Positions 23,901 to 33,700 of a DNA stretch of 43,944 nt are shown one piece after another (within the stretch, counting starts at the first letter, position 1; the number at the start of each line of letters is the position of its first letter). The translations under genes and the position numbers were made by a program. The notes beneath the pieces were generated by a model that saw only the letters and a program-made list of their open reading frames with translations, was not told the origin of the DNA and ran no database searches. Source of the stretch: Deltaproteobacteria bacterium (lineage in GTDB: Bacteria; Myxococcota; Kuafuiibacteriia; Kuafuiibacteriales; Kuafuiibacteriaceae); contig WYAZ01000168.1 of the NCBI GenBank assembly GCA_011526105.1, forward strand, positions 1-43,944, written 5' to 3'.

Positions 23901-26682
23901 TGCCGCTCCGGGCGCGATTCCCTTTGGCGAGAGGGAGCTGCTCGCCAAGCGCGGCCACGAGATCCGACCAGCGACCCGCCCGCTCGAGGATACGCACGAG
24001 CTGTTCGAGGCTATCCGCATCGCGCTCGTCTTCGGACCGGGCGAGGCGAAGCATACGCTCCGCGTTGATGGGATCACCCAGCCGCTCGTCGTACATCAAC
24101 GCAACGCGACGCCGAAGCATGGCCCGGTCCGGACCGGCGAGCTGATAGATCCGCTTCTCGAGCAGCGTCACCAAGTCATCGTAGCGTTCGGCGGTCTCGA
24201 GGAGACGCGTGGCTTCGAGCTGCATCAGCTCATCACCCTCGTCGCGTTCGAGAAAACCGAGCAGGACATCCGCGGCAGCGGAAGGATCTTTGAGCCGAAG
24301 CTCAAAGACCTCGGCCGCTCGTTGGTACCCGGCCCGCGAACGACCCAGATCGCGCGCGCGGCGAGCCTCGTCGAGCCAGGCCTCGGACAGGCCCCGAAAA
24401 TCCTCGCCGAACTCGAGCAGCTCGACCCATCGCTCAAAGAGCCCCGGTTCGTCCGGCGCCAAGCCATGCAGGTGCGCGAGCCGCTCGGTGGCTCCCGCGA
24501 TATCCCCGAGCTCTTCGGCCTCGATGTTGGCGATCCGGAGCCCGAACCGCGCCTGATCCGCGAGATCGAGACGGCCGCCGAGCTCAGAGAAGCGTACCAC
24601 CAACTCCGGCAACGCCCCGGCCTCTCGCGCCAAACGAACACTGGACTCGAACAGCTCCTTCGTGGGCTCGAGTTGCAACAGCCGCGCCTGCGACTCGAAG
24701 GCACGCTCGAAGGCACCGATCGCCTCATGCTCTCGCACCAGTCCGGCGAGGGCGTCTGTCTGACCGGCGCGATCGTCCTCACGCTTTGCGTCTTGGTACT
24801 GCTGTTGGAGCTGAACGATCCGTTCCTCGACCTCCTGGCGGACCGCCAACGGCGCTCGGCCTCGAAGGCCGGTCTCCGGCGGCGACAAGAAGGCCGGAGC
24901 CGGCTCGTCGTGTGTGAAGAGCTTGCTGGGCTCCTCGCTCCGCCGCGGATCAATCGCGGCATGGATGCTCGACGTGGAACGCTCTTCGGCGATGACATCG
25001 GCGTCATCGATCTCCACGAGCGAAGGCTCGCGCGGGCGAGCCTTGATGACCAAAGCGGCCGTGTCCTGGGGCTTGGGTTCGACCGCGGCCACCGACGACG
25101 CGTCGGGCGCGGCGGCGATGGGGAGCCGAACCTCGGCGGTTGGCTCCTCGCCCACCACCCGCGCACCCCAATCCGTCGCCGATATCTCTTCTTCGCGGGC
25201 CAGCTTCGCGATCTCCGCCGTGCCTCGTCCTCGAGTGCGCGGCGGAACGGACTTGTCGTCGAAGTACTCCGCCCAGTTCCCGGAAGGGCTCCGAGCGTCG
25301 TCGGCGTTGAAGCCGTCGACGGAGGGGTCGGGCGTAGCGAGGTGGACGACCCCCCTGGCGGCATCGTTCTCCGCCGCGAACGAGGTCTCGCTCTCGGGAC
25401 CGTAGGCCGCACCATCGAAATCGGTGGGCTCCTCGGAGACGTCGGTCGCGACGCGAGACTCACCGACCTTCTCGAGGTCGACCCCAGGGGGAATGGACGC
25501 GAGCTTCTCTTCGACCTGCGCCATGCGCCGCTGTGCCTCCCGGTGGTCGGGCTCCTCTTCGATGATCTGGCGGTATACGCGCAATGCGCTCTCGTAGTCC
25601 TCGAGGACCTGGCCGTAGATGTGACCGAGCTTGAGCCGCAAGTACGTTCGAAGCAGAGCATTCTGCGTGTTCGCGCAGACCTCCTCGTAGGTGCGGGCCA
25701 CCGTGTCGAGATCCCCGGAGACCATGCCGAGCCGCATGACTTCGTCGATGAGTTCGCGCTCCTCGGGGTACTCGACCGCCAGGTGCGCCAGCACCTGCAG
25801 CGCGCGCGGGAGATCATCGAGCTCTGTCTCGTAGATCCGCGCCAGCTCGCGTTCGATGCGAACTCGATGCGGCCCGGTTCGGCGATCCTGAGAGAGCTCT
25901 TCGAGCAAACGCGCCAAGCCATCGAAGCGCTGCTGCTCGCGGAAGACGTCCTGTACCTCTTGAAAGAGCTCAGGGTTGCCGCCGTCATCAGCGAGCGCGG
26001 AGCGGAAGTGAGCTAGAGCGCGCCGCGGATCGTCGAGTGGACCGAGGTACAGCTCGGCCAAGCGCAGGGCCAGCGCCGCTCGCACACGCGGGTCGTCCTG
26101 GTTCATCAAGAGGTCACCGAGCACGACCGCGACCTCGTCGAGTCGCCCGGTCGCTTGGCCGAGGCGCTCGAGACGGCTGATGATGCGCAGGTTACGAGGC
26201 GCCAAGCGCGCGGCCGTCGTGATCTCCTCGAAGGCCGCGTCTTGGTCGGCCAGCTTGTCGTCGAGGATCTCCGCGACATAGAGGTGGAGCGTGGTCTGCT
26301 CGCCGTCGTCGGTCGTCCGCTCCAGACGACTGCGATAGAGCTCGATCAACTCCTCGAAGCGATCGAGATCGTGAAGCAACAGGCCGAGCGAGAACATCGC
26401 TCGGCGGTGGCCCGGCCGCAGCTCGAGCACGGCCCGATAGGCGCTCGTCGCGGCCTGGATGTCCTCGAGTTCTTCTTCGTAGACCAAACCGGCCTCGAGG
26501 AAAGCCTCGATCGCTCCGTCCTCGAGTTTTCGCTCCGCCAAGAGCCGACCACGCTCGAAGAACGCATCCGCGTAGGCACGCACCTTCTCCTCCGCGCGCG
26601 CAGCACCGCGCAGTGCCTCGGCCGCTTCCTCGGAGGAGGGGTCGCGCATGAGCGCGTCAATCTGATCGTCGAGGCCCGACAA
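20968..26682 (-). CDS. Giant TPR-repeat protein (1904 aa)
   Basis: Starts at a TTG (26682, TTGTCGGGCCTC); no clear Shine-Dalgarno. It has no signal peptide or membrane helix, so it is probably cytoplasmic. The N-terminal ~390 residues are TPR units (for example AIEAFLEAGLVYEEELEDI, AATSAYRAVLELRPGHRRAM). A linker of about 200 residues is rich in Asp/Glu/Pro/Ser, and more than 20 further TPR-like units follow (AAEHYDRALFADPDCVEAL; AIECYERALGSDDDD; AIKAYESALELLPTARQPL). The last ~270 residues form a non-repeat domain (LARVFDLLGYHVLTALESEFP ... ISALAAVGRKDRSRMIPII) that I do not recognise. Such proteins act as assembly scaffolds; the partner is unknown. It diverges from the 825-aa gene across 147 bp. 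Confidence 0.85.
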   Translation of the reverse strand: MSGLDDQIDALMRDPSSEEAAEALRGAARAEEKVRAYADAFFERGRLLAERKLEDGAIEAFLEAGLVYEEELEDIQAATSAYRAVLELRPGHRRAMFSLGLLLHDLDRFEELIELYRSRLERTTDDGEQTTLHLYVAEILDDKLADQDAAFEEITTAARLAPRNLRIISRLERLGQATGRLDEVAVVLGDLLMNQDDPRVRAALALRLAELYLGPLDDPRRALAHFRSALADDGGNPELFQEVQDVFREQQRFDGLARLLEELSQDRRTGPHRVRIERELARIYETELDDLPRALQVLAHLAVEYPEERELIDEVMRLGMVSGDLDTVARTYEEVCANTQNALLRTYLRLKLGHIYGQVLEDYESALRVYRQIIEEEPDHREAQRRMAQVEEKLASIPPGVDLEKVGESRVATDVSEEPTDFDGAAYGPESETSFAAENDAARGVVHLATPDPSVDGFNADDARSPSGNWAEYFDDKSVPPRTRGRGTAEIAKLAREEEISATDWGARVVGEEPTAEVRLPIAAAPDASSVAAVEPKPQDTAALVIKARPREPSLVEIDDADVIAEERSTSSIHAAIDPRRSEEPSKLFTHDEPAPAFLSPPETGLRGRAPLAVRQEVEERIVQLQQQYQDAKREDDRAGQTDALAGLVREHEAIGAFERAFESQARLLQLEPTKELFESSVRLAREAGALPELVVRFSELGGRLDLADQARFGLRIANIEAEELGDIAGATERLAHLHGLAPDEPGLFERWVELLEFGEDFRGLSEAWLDEARRARDLGRSRAGYQRAAEVFELRLKDPSAAADVLLGFLERDEGDELMQLEATRLLETAERYDDLVTLLEKRIYQLAGPDRAMLRRRVALMYDERLGDPINAERMLRLARSEDERDADSLEQLVRILERAGRWSDLVAALGEQLPLAKGNRARSGIRVRMARIAEQRLKNVELALQHLDEAVRDDPADLDVLAEIERLRRAQQDWPGVAEALQLRSHALASPRERADTLVEIARLRLNAMGDIGGAAQAYRDAIDLDPVHEEALDELATLAERSGDFEHATDLLRRLADRNSGPKRATAFARIGEILEVHLDDRERAAEHYDRALFADPDCVEALSPLRRMREEQRDFASAFDLASREAALVRDTRQKALLWGKAGDLARNQLHESLAAIECYERALGSDDDDLSSAASLGELYLGHQKPEQAHGLLVRAARGFQRSDATRSLELWISAGQAAEQLVRLDDAIKAYESALELLPTARQPLLRLAELHENAKRFEKAFESCSDLILHHEAALGSRERAHVYSRMARCKRGTDDLEGASRLAQKAYDLAPSEPSVLALFGEILEATDAPAKAAEMWSRLAKLSSDSDERRAHLLRAARLYGDRADAVEDAIVLLGELNVRDPSDIEVVLDLARMRERSGDRSAAAGALKKTAALHQGRVRANLLVEAARIFGSGARDRDAVLQCLLEATQACPTHAAALYQLCIMLEAAEEPRALAELVEEAARAFLSDESSADDAPEGRTKEAHALYRRAEELYRFRLDQPLEALRVARKARELDPGDRAAHLAFVRLLDQAAVRSQRLDLKHEAAEAWLEVAEGAPSMLEAERRLCALRGELGHTRLARVHAEIILAYDEATESERRVFEQEYGDGRSPPPPVAKEGEPVVIPEHPIEATPLARVFDLLGYHVLTALESEFPEPRLKKRDRVKIPELDPRTAGPILDIIDLFGASPPNVYVKQDATRSIQPGFVDGRPALVVCPTLAERELESMLRFWVGSSLSLLRPRSLAISVMPIELLREALEGLVRERVPSDKLYSEPKLAKKRGRALEKLLPPAVLGEVVECLDRWFVSETRSSLQLEKEAVLFSADRAGLLASGSPLVAISALAAVGRKDRSRMIPIIEYSATRHFSRIIARSQEA

Positions 26683-26829
26683 CGGACCCGAACGCTACCC
26701 GAGGTCCGACCTGGCCGAAATCCCACCCTGGGCGTCCAGTCGGAGGGAACCGGGTCTTTTTGCTCGCCAACTCAAGGGGTTGCTCTGAGGATTCGGACTT
26801 GCTGGATTATGGTAGGATGTAGGCTTCGG

Positions 26830-29307
26830 ATGACCCTCCCTCCGAGCAGTTTCGGCGACGATGCCCGCTTCCTGGCGAGGATCGAGGCCATACGAACCCT
26901 GAGCGCGCAGGACGCCCGCATCGATGCGCTCCAGGACCTGGCCTCCGAGGTCCACGCCCACCCACGAGATCTGATGCTCTTCGTCGACGCGACCGCGCGC
27001 AGCGACGACGCAGCGGCGAAGGCGCTCGCGATCAAGTACGGGGGCTCCCTGCGCAGGGAGCGCCCTTCCGAGTGGAACGCTCCGCCCTCCATTCAGGCGC
27101 CGCCCAAACACAAGATGCCGCATGCCTCCGCGCACTGGAACCTCGGCACCGCAGCGACACGTCCAAAGACCACTGGTCCCAAGGTCTCAGAGCTCGCGCA
27201 CGAGATGGCGGAGGGAAAGGGCCTCACGTACTCGCTCGCCCGAACCCAAGAGACCACGAGCACCGCCGCCATCACCCAGAAGCTGGGGGTCCCGGCGGGC
27301 ACCTGCTTGCGGCTCGACGACGTCCTCAACCTGCTCTTGTCCGAGGGGGGCAGCGCACTCACGAGCCAGTTCCATCGACACATGATGGACCACAATCCCG
27401 ACTACGACCATCCCATCGACAAGCTGGCTTCGCGCGACCGAAAGCCGGTCGATCCGCTCACGCGCGAGATGTCGAGCTACTACGTCGCTCAGCGCTACAA
27501 CGGCGAGCTGCGTGATCGCCTCAGTCCCATCGCGGTGGAGACCTTGATCCCGCACGCAGTGGTGTCGGCGCTCGCCGGGGTCGCCACCCAGGAGGGCATC
27601 GTGCATCTGGGTCAGGCGCTCGAGACGTTCGGACCGAACGCCGCCGAGCTCTTGGTGAGCCTCTCGAAGGCCACCGAGCACGGCGAGAAGCCCATCGCCA
27701 CCTCCAGACGAGGCGTGAAGTATCGCTATCTACCCACCGGCATGCTCGAGATGGTGAGTCGTTCCGCCCGCACTCCGGACCTCGATAGGCGCATGGGCGG
27801 ATTTTGGAGCGTGGTGGATCAGTTCGGGTCGCCCGAAGTGTTGAAGGACGTCATTCTCGGTCGAAGCGGGCACCTGGTCGACAGCTCCGACGCCCTCTCC
27901 CGGGCCTTGGTCGCCAGCGGCGCGGAGCCGGGTGCGCAACGGGGCAAGCACTACTCTGCGCACCCGGACGCCATCGCGAGAGAGCAGGTCCGGGGCTTCG
28001 CAAAGAACACGCTCTATCTGAAAGACCACGATGTTCAGGCGGACAACGTGCTCAACCCCGACTACGCGTTCTGGCGTGATCTCGCGCTCCGTATCAAGGG
28101 AAGTGCACACCCCAAGACCCTGCTCGTCTACGATGATGGCTTCGCGATGCTCCAGATGTTCCACGAACTCGGCGAGCGCATCGACCACCTCACGCCGAAC
28201 ATTGCCTGCGTCGAACAAACCGAACGCGGGGCGCTCAACTGCGAGGCCATGGAACGCGCCGGCCTTCCGCTCAAGCTCAACCCCACAAACATGCCACGCT
28301 CGTGGCTCAAGAAGATGATCGAAGGACCGGCCATCGGGGAGTGCGTGGCCTGGCACATCGAGCGCATGCTGTTCGAGGCGAATCCTGAGCTGCGCATCGA
28401 GCCCAAGAAGGCAGCGGTGGTCGGCTACGGCGCGGTCGGTCGAGCCACCGCCGCCGCGCTGAGGAAACGTGGCTACGAGGTCGAGGTCTACGATCACGAC
28501 CCCAAGGCGATGCTGCTCGCCCACAAGGACGGATACGGAGTGGGGGGCATCGACCCCAAGCTGCTTTCCAATGCGTCGAAGGATACGTTGACCCCCGAGG
28601 CCAAGGCATCACTCGAGGCCGCCCGTGAGAAGGTCTTTGCGAAAGGTCACCTCGCGGTGGATTGCACCCCTGGACCGGGTTGGCAGCGCGGCGAGTTCGA
28701 TCTGTTCCCGGACAAGGCCGTGTTCGCCAACGCCGGGTCGGGCACGCTTTGGGGAGAGCAGAAACCTCCCCTCGAGCTCCCCGAGCCCAAGGGCATCATG
28801 GGGTTTCGGCGTGCCGAGGCTGATGGGGAGAACATCGACGGCAACGCGAAGACCACCGAACTTCGAGCGTTGCTCGGCTACATGACCCTGCCCGAGGACC
28901 GCGACCTGCACTCCGATGACCCCAAGGAGCGAGTGGACAACCGTGGCCTCCGGAAGACGTCGTTCAAGGGGGCCGAGATCACCTCGGGCGATCTCGCGGG
29001 GCGGGAGACGAACTACCACCGCGTCGTGCGAGACGAGGGCGGTAAAGAGCGGCTCATGCTGTATGGCGGATCGGTCGTAAACCTGAAGTACGGCCTGCCT
29101 CCCGAGTACGTTCAGGTCACCTACTCGCTGCTCTATGTCGCGGGCCTGCTCGCGGTCGAGAACATGGCCGGCGATCCGCCCGGATGGCACGAGATCCCGG
29201 ACGCCACCCAGAAGAAGATGCGTGATCTCATCGAAGCTGACTTGAAGAAGCGCGGGCTGTCGCTGATGAACCCGGACTTCAACAAGACCCCGCCCATCAT
29301 CAGCTGA
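26830..29307 (+). CDS. S-adenosylhomocysteine-hydrolase-like NAD-binding protein (825 aa)
   Basis: The ATG at 26830 is chosen; the frame is open back to 26155, but that stretch is antisense to the TPR gene. The N-terminal ~400 residues are unfamiliar (SSYYVAQRYNGELRDRL, GKHYSAHPDAIAREQVRGF). Residues from about 430 follow the layout of AdoHcy hydrolase: LLVYDDGFAML, IACVEQTERGALNCEAM, LKLNPTNMPRSWLKKMIEGP, then a Rossmann NAD site VVGYGAVGRATAAALRKRGY with VEVYDHDP (about residue 530), and DCTPGPGW plus FANAGSG later. True AdoHcy hydrolases are about 430-490 aa with conserved Cys/Lys/His groups that are not obvious here, so this is a large relative of unknown activity. An AT-rich stretch at 26805-26820 may hold its promoter. 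Confidence 0.7.
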   Translation: MTLPPSSFGDDARFLARIEAIRTLSAQDARIDALQDLASEVHAHPRDLMLFVDATARSDDAAAKALAIKYGGSLRRERPSEWNAPPSIQAPPKHKMPHASAHWNLGTAATRPKTTGPKVSELAHEMAEGKGLTYSLARTQETTSTAAITQKLGVPAGTCLRLDDVLNLLLSEGGSALTSQFHRHMMDHNPDYDHPIDKLASRDRKPVDPLTREMSSYYVAQRYNGELRDRLSPIAVETLIPHAVVSALAGVATQEGIVHLGQALETFGPNAAELLVSLSKATEHGEKPIATSRRGVKYRYLPTGMLEMVSRSARTPDLDRRMGGFWSVVDQFGSPEVLKDVILGRSGHLVDSSDALSRALVASGAEPGAQRGKHYSAHPDAIAREQVRGFAKNTLYLKDHDVQADNVLNPDYAFWRDLALRIKGSAHPKTLLVYDDGFAMLQMFHELGERIDHLTPNIACVEQTERGALNCEAMERAGLPLKLNPTNMPRSWLKKMIEGPAIGECVAWHIERMLFEANPELRIEPKKAAVVGYGAVGRATAAALRKRGYEVEVYDHDPKAMLLAHKDGYGVGGIDPKLLSNASKDTLTPEAKASLEAAREKVFAKGHLAVDCTPGPGWQRGEFDLFPDKAVFANAGSGTLWGEQKPPLELPEPKGIMGFRRAEADGENIDGNAKTTELRALLGYMTLPEDRDLHSDDPKERVDNRGLRKTSFKGAEITSGDLAGRETNYHRVVRDEGGKERLMLYGGSVVNLKYGLPPEYVQVTYSLLYVAGLLAVENMAGDPPGWHEIPDATQKKMRDLIEADLKKRGLSLMNPDFNKTPPIIS

Positions 29308-29344
29308 GCGGCCTCATCAGAAGCATCGACTCGTTTCCCTTCGG

Positions 29345-29513
29345 GCCCGTGGTCGTGGCCGTGAACGTGAACGTAGCCGTGGTCGGTAGGTCCCTGTCGT
29401 GGGCCTCGTCGTGGCCCTGCAAGCATCCGGTGGGATCGGCTACGGCCAAGGGCCACGTTTCCCGTCGACGGCCACGACCGCGATCACGACCACGACTACG
29501 ACCACGTTCACGG
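29345..29513. repeat. Imperfect GTGGTC-rich inverted repeat between convergent genes
   Basis: 29351-29386 is built of GTGGTCGTGGCCGTGAACGT-type units and is roughly complementary to 29465-29513 (GGCCACGACC, ACGACCACGACTACGACCAC, GTTCACGG). It fills the gap between the ends of the AdoHcy-hydrolase-like gene and the acyl-CoA dehydrogenase gene and could form a long imperfect hairpin that stops transcription from both sides. Confidence 0.55.
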
Positions 29514-29555
29514 ACCCGCCCCCAGAATGAGGGGAACGGTCAGGAGCCTCAGGCC

Positions 29556-30737
29556 TCACTCGAAGGCGGAGATTCCGGTCAGATGCTTCCCCAGAATCAG
29601 CGTGTGGATGTCGTGGGTGCCTTCGTAGGTGTACACGCTCTCGAGGTTCGCCATATGTCGGAACACCGGATACTCGTCCGCGATCCCGTTGGCACCGAGC
29701 ATCTCGCGACACGTGCGCGCGACCTCGAGCGCCATGTGGACGTTGTTTCGCTTGGCCATGCTCACTTGGACCGGGGTCACTTTGCCGGCGTCCTTGAGGC
29801 GCCCGAGCTGCACCGAGAGGAGCTGCGCCTTTACGATCTCGGTGTACATCTCGGCTAGCTTGGCCTGTACGAGCTGAAAGCTCGCGAGCGGTTTGCCGAA
29901 CTGCGTGCGCTCCTTCACGTAGTCGAGCGCACAAGTGAAGCAAGCGATCGCGGCGCCCACCGCGCCCCAAGCGATGCCGTAGCGCGCTTGGTTGAGGCAG
30001 GACAGAGGTGAACCCAGGCCGCCCGTGCCCTCGAGCAGGTGGGTCGCCGGAACACGAACCTCATCGAAGACGAGACCGCTGGTCACGGAGGCGCGCAGCG
30101 AGAATTTGCCTTCCACATTGTAGGCCGAGAAGCCCTTCATGCCCTTCTCCACCACGAACCCGCGGATGGACGTGGCTTCATTGGATCCGACCTTCGCCCA
30201 GACGATCGCGAGATCGGCGACCGAACCGTTGGTGATCCAGAGCTTCTCGCCCGAGAGCACGTAGTCGCTCCCGTCCTTCACCGCCTTGGTGATCATGCCG
30301 CCGGGATCGGAGCCGTGATCGGGCTCCGTGAGACCAAAGCAGCCGATGAGCTCGCCTTTGGCCATCTTGGGCAGAAACTTCTCTTTGAGCGCTTCCGATC
30401 CATAACGCCAGATGGGGAACATGCAGAGCGAGCCCTGCACCGAGGCGAACGAGCGCAGGCCAGAATCGCCGCGCTCGAGCTCCATCATCGCCAGACCGTA
30501 GGTCGAGCCGGAGAGCCCCGGGCATCCGTAGCCGGTCAGGTTGGAACCAAGGAGCCCCATCTCACCGAGCTCCGTCGACAGCGCGATGGGGAAGGTCCCG
30601 GCGCGGTAGTGGTCTCTTACAATCGGGAGCCAGCGCTCATCGACCCAGCGCGAGACCGAGTCCCGCACCATGCGCTCATCCTCGGAGAGCAGACCGTCGA
30701 CTTGGTAGAGATCGGTTCCGTGAAACGCCTCGCTCAT
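29556..30737 (-). CDS. gcdH: Glutaryl-CoA dehydrogenase (acyl-CoA dehydrogenase family)
   Basis: 393 aa from the ATG at 30737; an upstream GTG frame to 30833 runs into the kinase gene and is rejected. Motifs are those of glutaryl-CoA dehydrogenase: CFGLTEPDHGSDPGGM (residues 133-148, FAD/substrate region), SGEKLWITNG, RYGIAWGAVGAA, ERTQFGKPLASFQLVQ, MLGANGIADEYPVFRHMANL and TYEGTHDIHTLILGK, whose Glu372 is the predicted catalytic base. The enzyme oxidatively decarboxylates glutaryl-CoA to crotonyl-CoA in lysine, hydroxylysine and tryptophan breakdown, passing electrons to ETF. It lies 37 bp after the stop of the Ser/Thr kinase on the same strand and could be co-transcribed, though no functional link is evident. 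Other acyl-CoA dehydrogenases lack the exact TEPDHGSDPGGM form. Confidence 0.92.
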   Translation of the reverse strand: MSEAFHGTDLYQVDGLLSEDERMVRDSVSRWVDERWLPIVRDHYRAGTFPIALSTELGEMGLLGSNLTGYGCPGLSGSTYGLAMMELERGDSGLRSFASVQGSLCMFPIWRYGSEALKEKFLPKMAKGELIGCFGLTEPDHGSDPGGMITKAVKDGSDYVLSGEKLWITNGSVADLAIVWAKVGSNEATSIRGFVVEKGMKGFSAYNVEGKFSLRASVTSGLVFDEVRVPATHLLEGTGGLGSPLSCLNQARYGIAWGAVGAAIACFTCALDYVKERTQFGKPLASFQLVQAKLAEMYTEIVKAQLLSVQLGRLKDAGKVTPVQVSMAKRNNVHMALEVARTCREMLGANGIADEYPVFRHMANLESVYTYEGTHDIHTLILGKHLTGISAFE

Positions 30738-30774
30738 GCCGAGGGTGTAGCGAAGTTCGCGGTGCTCGTCGAGG

Positions 30775-33700
30775 TCAGCCGCCGCCCGGCGGGCTCGGGG
30801 CCGAGCCCTCCTCGATGGCCTCGAGGGGCACATCCAAGCTCTTTCCGATGTCCGCGAGTCGCGGGAGCTTCCTCTGCCAGGGTTTGTACCCGTTGGCCTC
30901 GACGCGGATCGTGACCGCGGACTCGGGATCGAGGTCGGCAGGCAACAGCACCTCGATGCCGGTGCCCGCTTCCTGCTCGTTCACGAAGACGGTGCCGGCC
31001 ACCGGCGCGATGTACAAGCGACGCTCTTGGCGCTCGAAGCGATGCGACACAGACTCATCACCAAAGAAGTTCAGCGTGAGCGACTCCACGAGGTGCTTTG
31101 GATAGCCGGCGAGTCGGAGCTCGATGGAATGGGGTTGGTTGGGTTTCAGCTTGAGCCGCAGCGGGGTCGCACCGTAGACCCGACCGTCCACCTGAACTTC
31201 GGCGCCCGGCGGCTCGCTCACCACCGCGAGACGCGGCCAGAAGGCGTTGGTGAAGAACATGATGCCCACCACGCCAAAGACGATGACGAACATCGAGATC
31301 AGCGCAGCGATCACTGCGAGGCTGGGACCTGACGGGGGCGCTCGCTCCGCCGATGGGGCTTGCGGGCGAGGGTACGCGCTGGTCATCGCGGGCTCGATGA
31401 CGTTCTGGGAGTTCAGCGGCGGAGCGACCAGAGGCGCGGAAGCCCCCATCGAATAGGGGCGAGTGCCGCTGACCGCCCCGGTAGACGATCGCGGAGGCGA
31501 CGCCGCGGCCGCACCGGCATTGCGCGTGGCGACGAGCCTTCGCGCTGCCTCATCGTCGCTCCAGGAGAGCGCGGTCGACGGAAGTTCCCCCGCCATCCAT
31601 TGAGCCGTCTGAGCACCCGGGACCAGGTTGCTGGGCGCGGCGGCGCTGGTTCGAGCGGACATGGGGACCGATGCGGATGTCGGCGGGTCCCGAGGCGTGA
31701 GAGGAACGGCCGCCGGCATGAGCGGAACACGCGGGCGATGGATGCTCGAAGCGGCTTCGGGGGCCGGCATCCCGCTCGCGGTGGGCATGCCGCCCTTCGG
31801 CGCCGAACTCGAAGGGTGCGGCCCATTCTTGGTGCTGAGATTTGGACGGGGTGCGCTCGAGAACGCATCGACCGCGTCGGGGTCGGGAAGCACACGTGTC
31901 GCTTCCGGCGCAGCGCGCGCTGATCGTGCCGGAGGTGGCGGCTCGGAGATCACTCCGAGCAGGGTCTGGTCCACCGAGATGTCGTCCGAAACGACACCTA
32001 CGGTGGTGGGCGCACCAGGGATGTTGAAATCGGCGCCGAGGCCCTCGATGGCGGGCCGCGGGTCCTCCGCCTCGGCCGAGATGACCCCCGCGACAGTGCG
32101 ATCGTCGAGATAACCGGCGGACACCTCGCGACCACGGACGGCCATGGGAAGCTCGGGCTCCTCTTCGTCCGCGCTCGCATCACGATCGCTCACCTGTACC
32201 GAGGCTTGCCTCAGGGCGTCGTGAACATCGAGAGGTTCGAGGAGCGTACGGTCGGCGGCCTGGAGGAGATCCGAGGAAGGCAGGATCGTTGGCGCGTCAT
32301 CGTCGCCGACGAAGTTCGGGCTGTACGCCGTCTTGTCGTCCAAATAGGACGAGGGCACGTCCTTGGGATCCGAGGACAGCTCTTGCTCCTGAAAGCGCCG
32401 GTCTTCGTCCGTATCCGCTTCGAGGTTTCCGACCCGAATGGGACCGGAAGCCGAGGACGGCGATCGGCCGTCCGGCACGGAGTCGAAGTCGGGAATGAGC
32501 ATGCCCATCGCGATCGTGCGATCGTCGAGGTCTTCCTTCTTGACCGCGCTCTGAGGACCGGTCTCGTCCGCGCCCGGGAGTCGCGGCTCGTCGAGGAGAT
32601 CCGCGCGCAGGTTCGAGCGATCGGTGCTGGTATCCGTGAAACGAACGGCGGGGTCCGGCGCGTAGTCGTGACGACTTACCGCCGGCATGGCAACGGTGGC
32701 AGCTTCGTCACCCTCTGAGTCTGCCGGCGCTAGATCGGCGGGATCGAGCTTGGTTGCAAACTCGTCCTCGGTGAAGGTGACCCGCGAGGTCTTGACCTTG
32801 GGGAGCGGCTTCAGGGCTGCGTGCGAGGACTTCTCGGAGGGGATGAAGGTCGGCGGGATACTGTCCGCGCTCACCGCACCCATCGCGCTCGAGTGGTCCC
32901 CCACGGTCGGCCTGAAGGTGAAGGGCGCATCGTCACGCGGCGGAATCGAGTCCGCTCGCATGGGGCCCGACGGCTTGAACTCCACAGGTGCCGGCGCCGA
33001 CTCCTCCGTGACTGCATCGAGGCTGGCGCGTGCCTCGTCCTCGGCTTTGCGACTCACCTCGAGCAAGTGATCGAGGGACTCCTTTGGAACCGGCTGCTCG
33101 AACACGGAAGGCTCGAGTTCGCGCATGAGCTCCACGAGTCGCTGTGAAGCGTTCTTCATCTCGCCACGCAGAACCGGGCTCTGCAGAGCGAGATCCTGCA
33201 GCGCGTTTCCGAGCGCGGTGGCGGAGGCCCAGCGATCGGAGGTCTTTGGCTCCAAGGCCCGAAGCAAGATGACGTCGAGCGCCTTGGGTACGAGCGGGTT
33301 GAACTTCGACGGCGGGTCGATGCGTCGCTCCTCGAACCGCTGGATGGCCTCCATGATCGCTGCGCCTTCGACCGGGTGGCAGCCCGCAACCATCTCGTAG
33401 GTGAGCACGCCGGTGCAAAAGAGGTCGGCACGGGCATCGATGGCCTCATAGCGGAGCATCTCGGGCGCCATGTAGCCGAACTTGCCTTTGAGAACTCCAG
33501 CTTGGGTCTGGTGAGAGCGACCCCGCGCGCGCGCGATGCCGAAGTCGGTGAGCTTGACCTCACCCTGCACGGACAAGAGCACGTTGCCCGGGGTGACGTC
33601 GCGATGGACGATGTTGAGGGGCTCTCCCGCGTGGTTGTTGCGCGTGTGAGCGTACTTGAGCGCGCGACAGAGCTCGGTCGCGATGTAGAGCGCAACACTC

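Noticed and set aside
21004-26016. Two very long plus-strand frames (653 and 752 codons) opposite the TPR gene
   Set aside because: The minus strand encodes clear TPR repeats throughout; the plus frames read as Arg/Glu-rich shadows.
26155-26829. 225-codon N-terminal extension of the AdoHcy-hydrolase-like gene
   Set aside because: It lies antisense inside the TPR gene; the ATG at 26830 sits in the intergenic gap with AT-rich DNA upstream.
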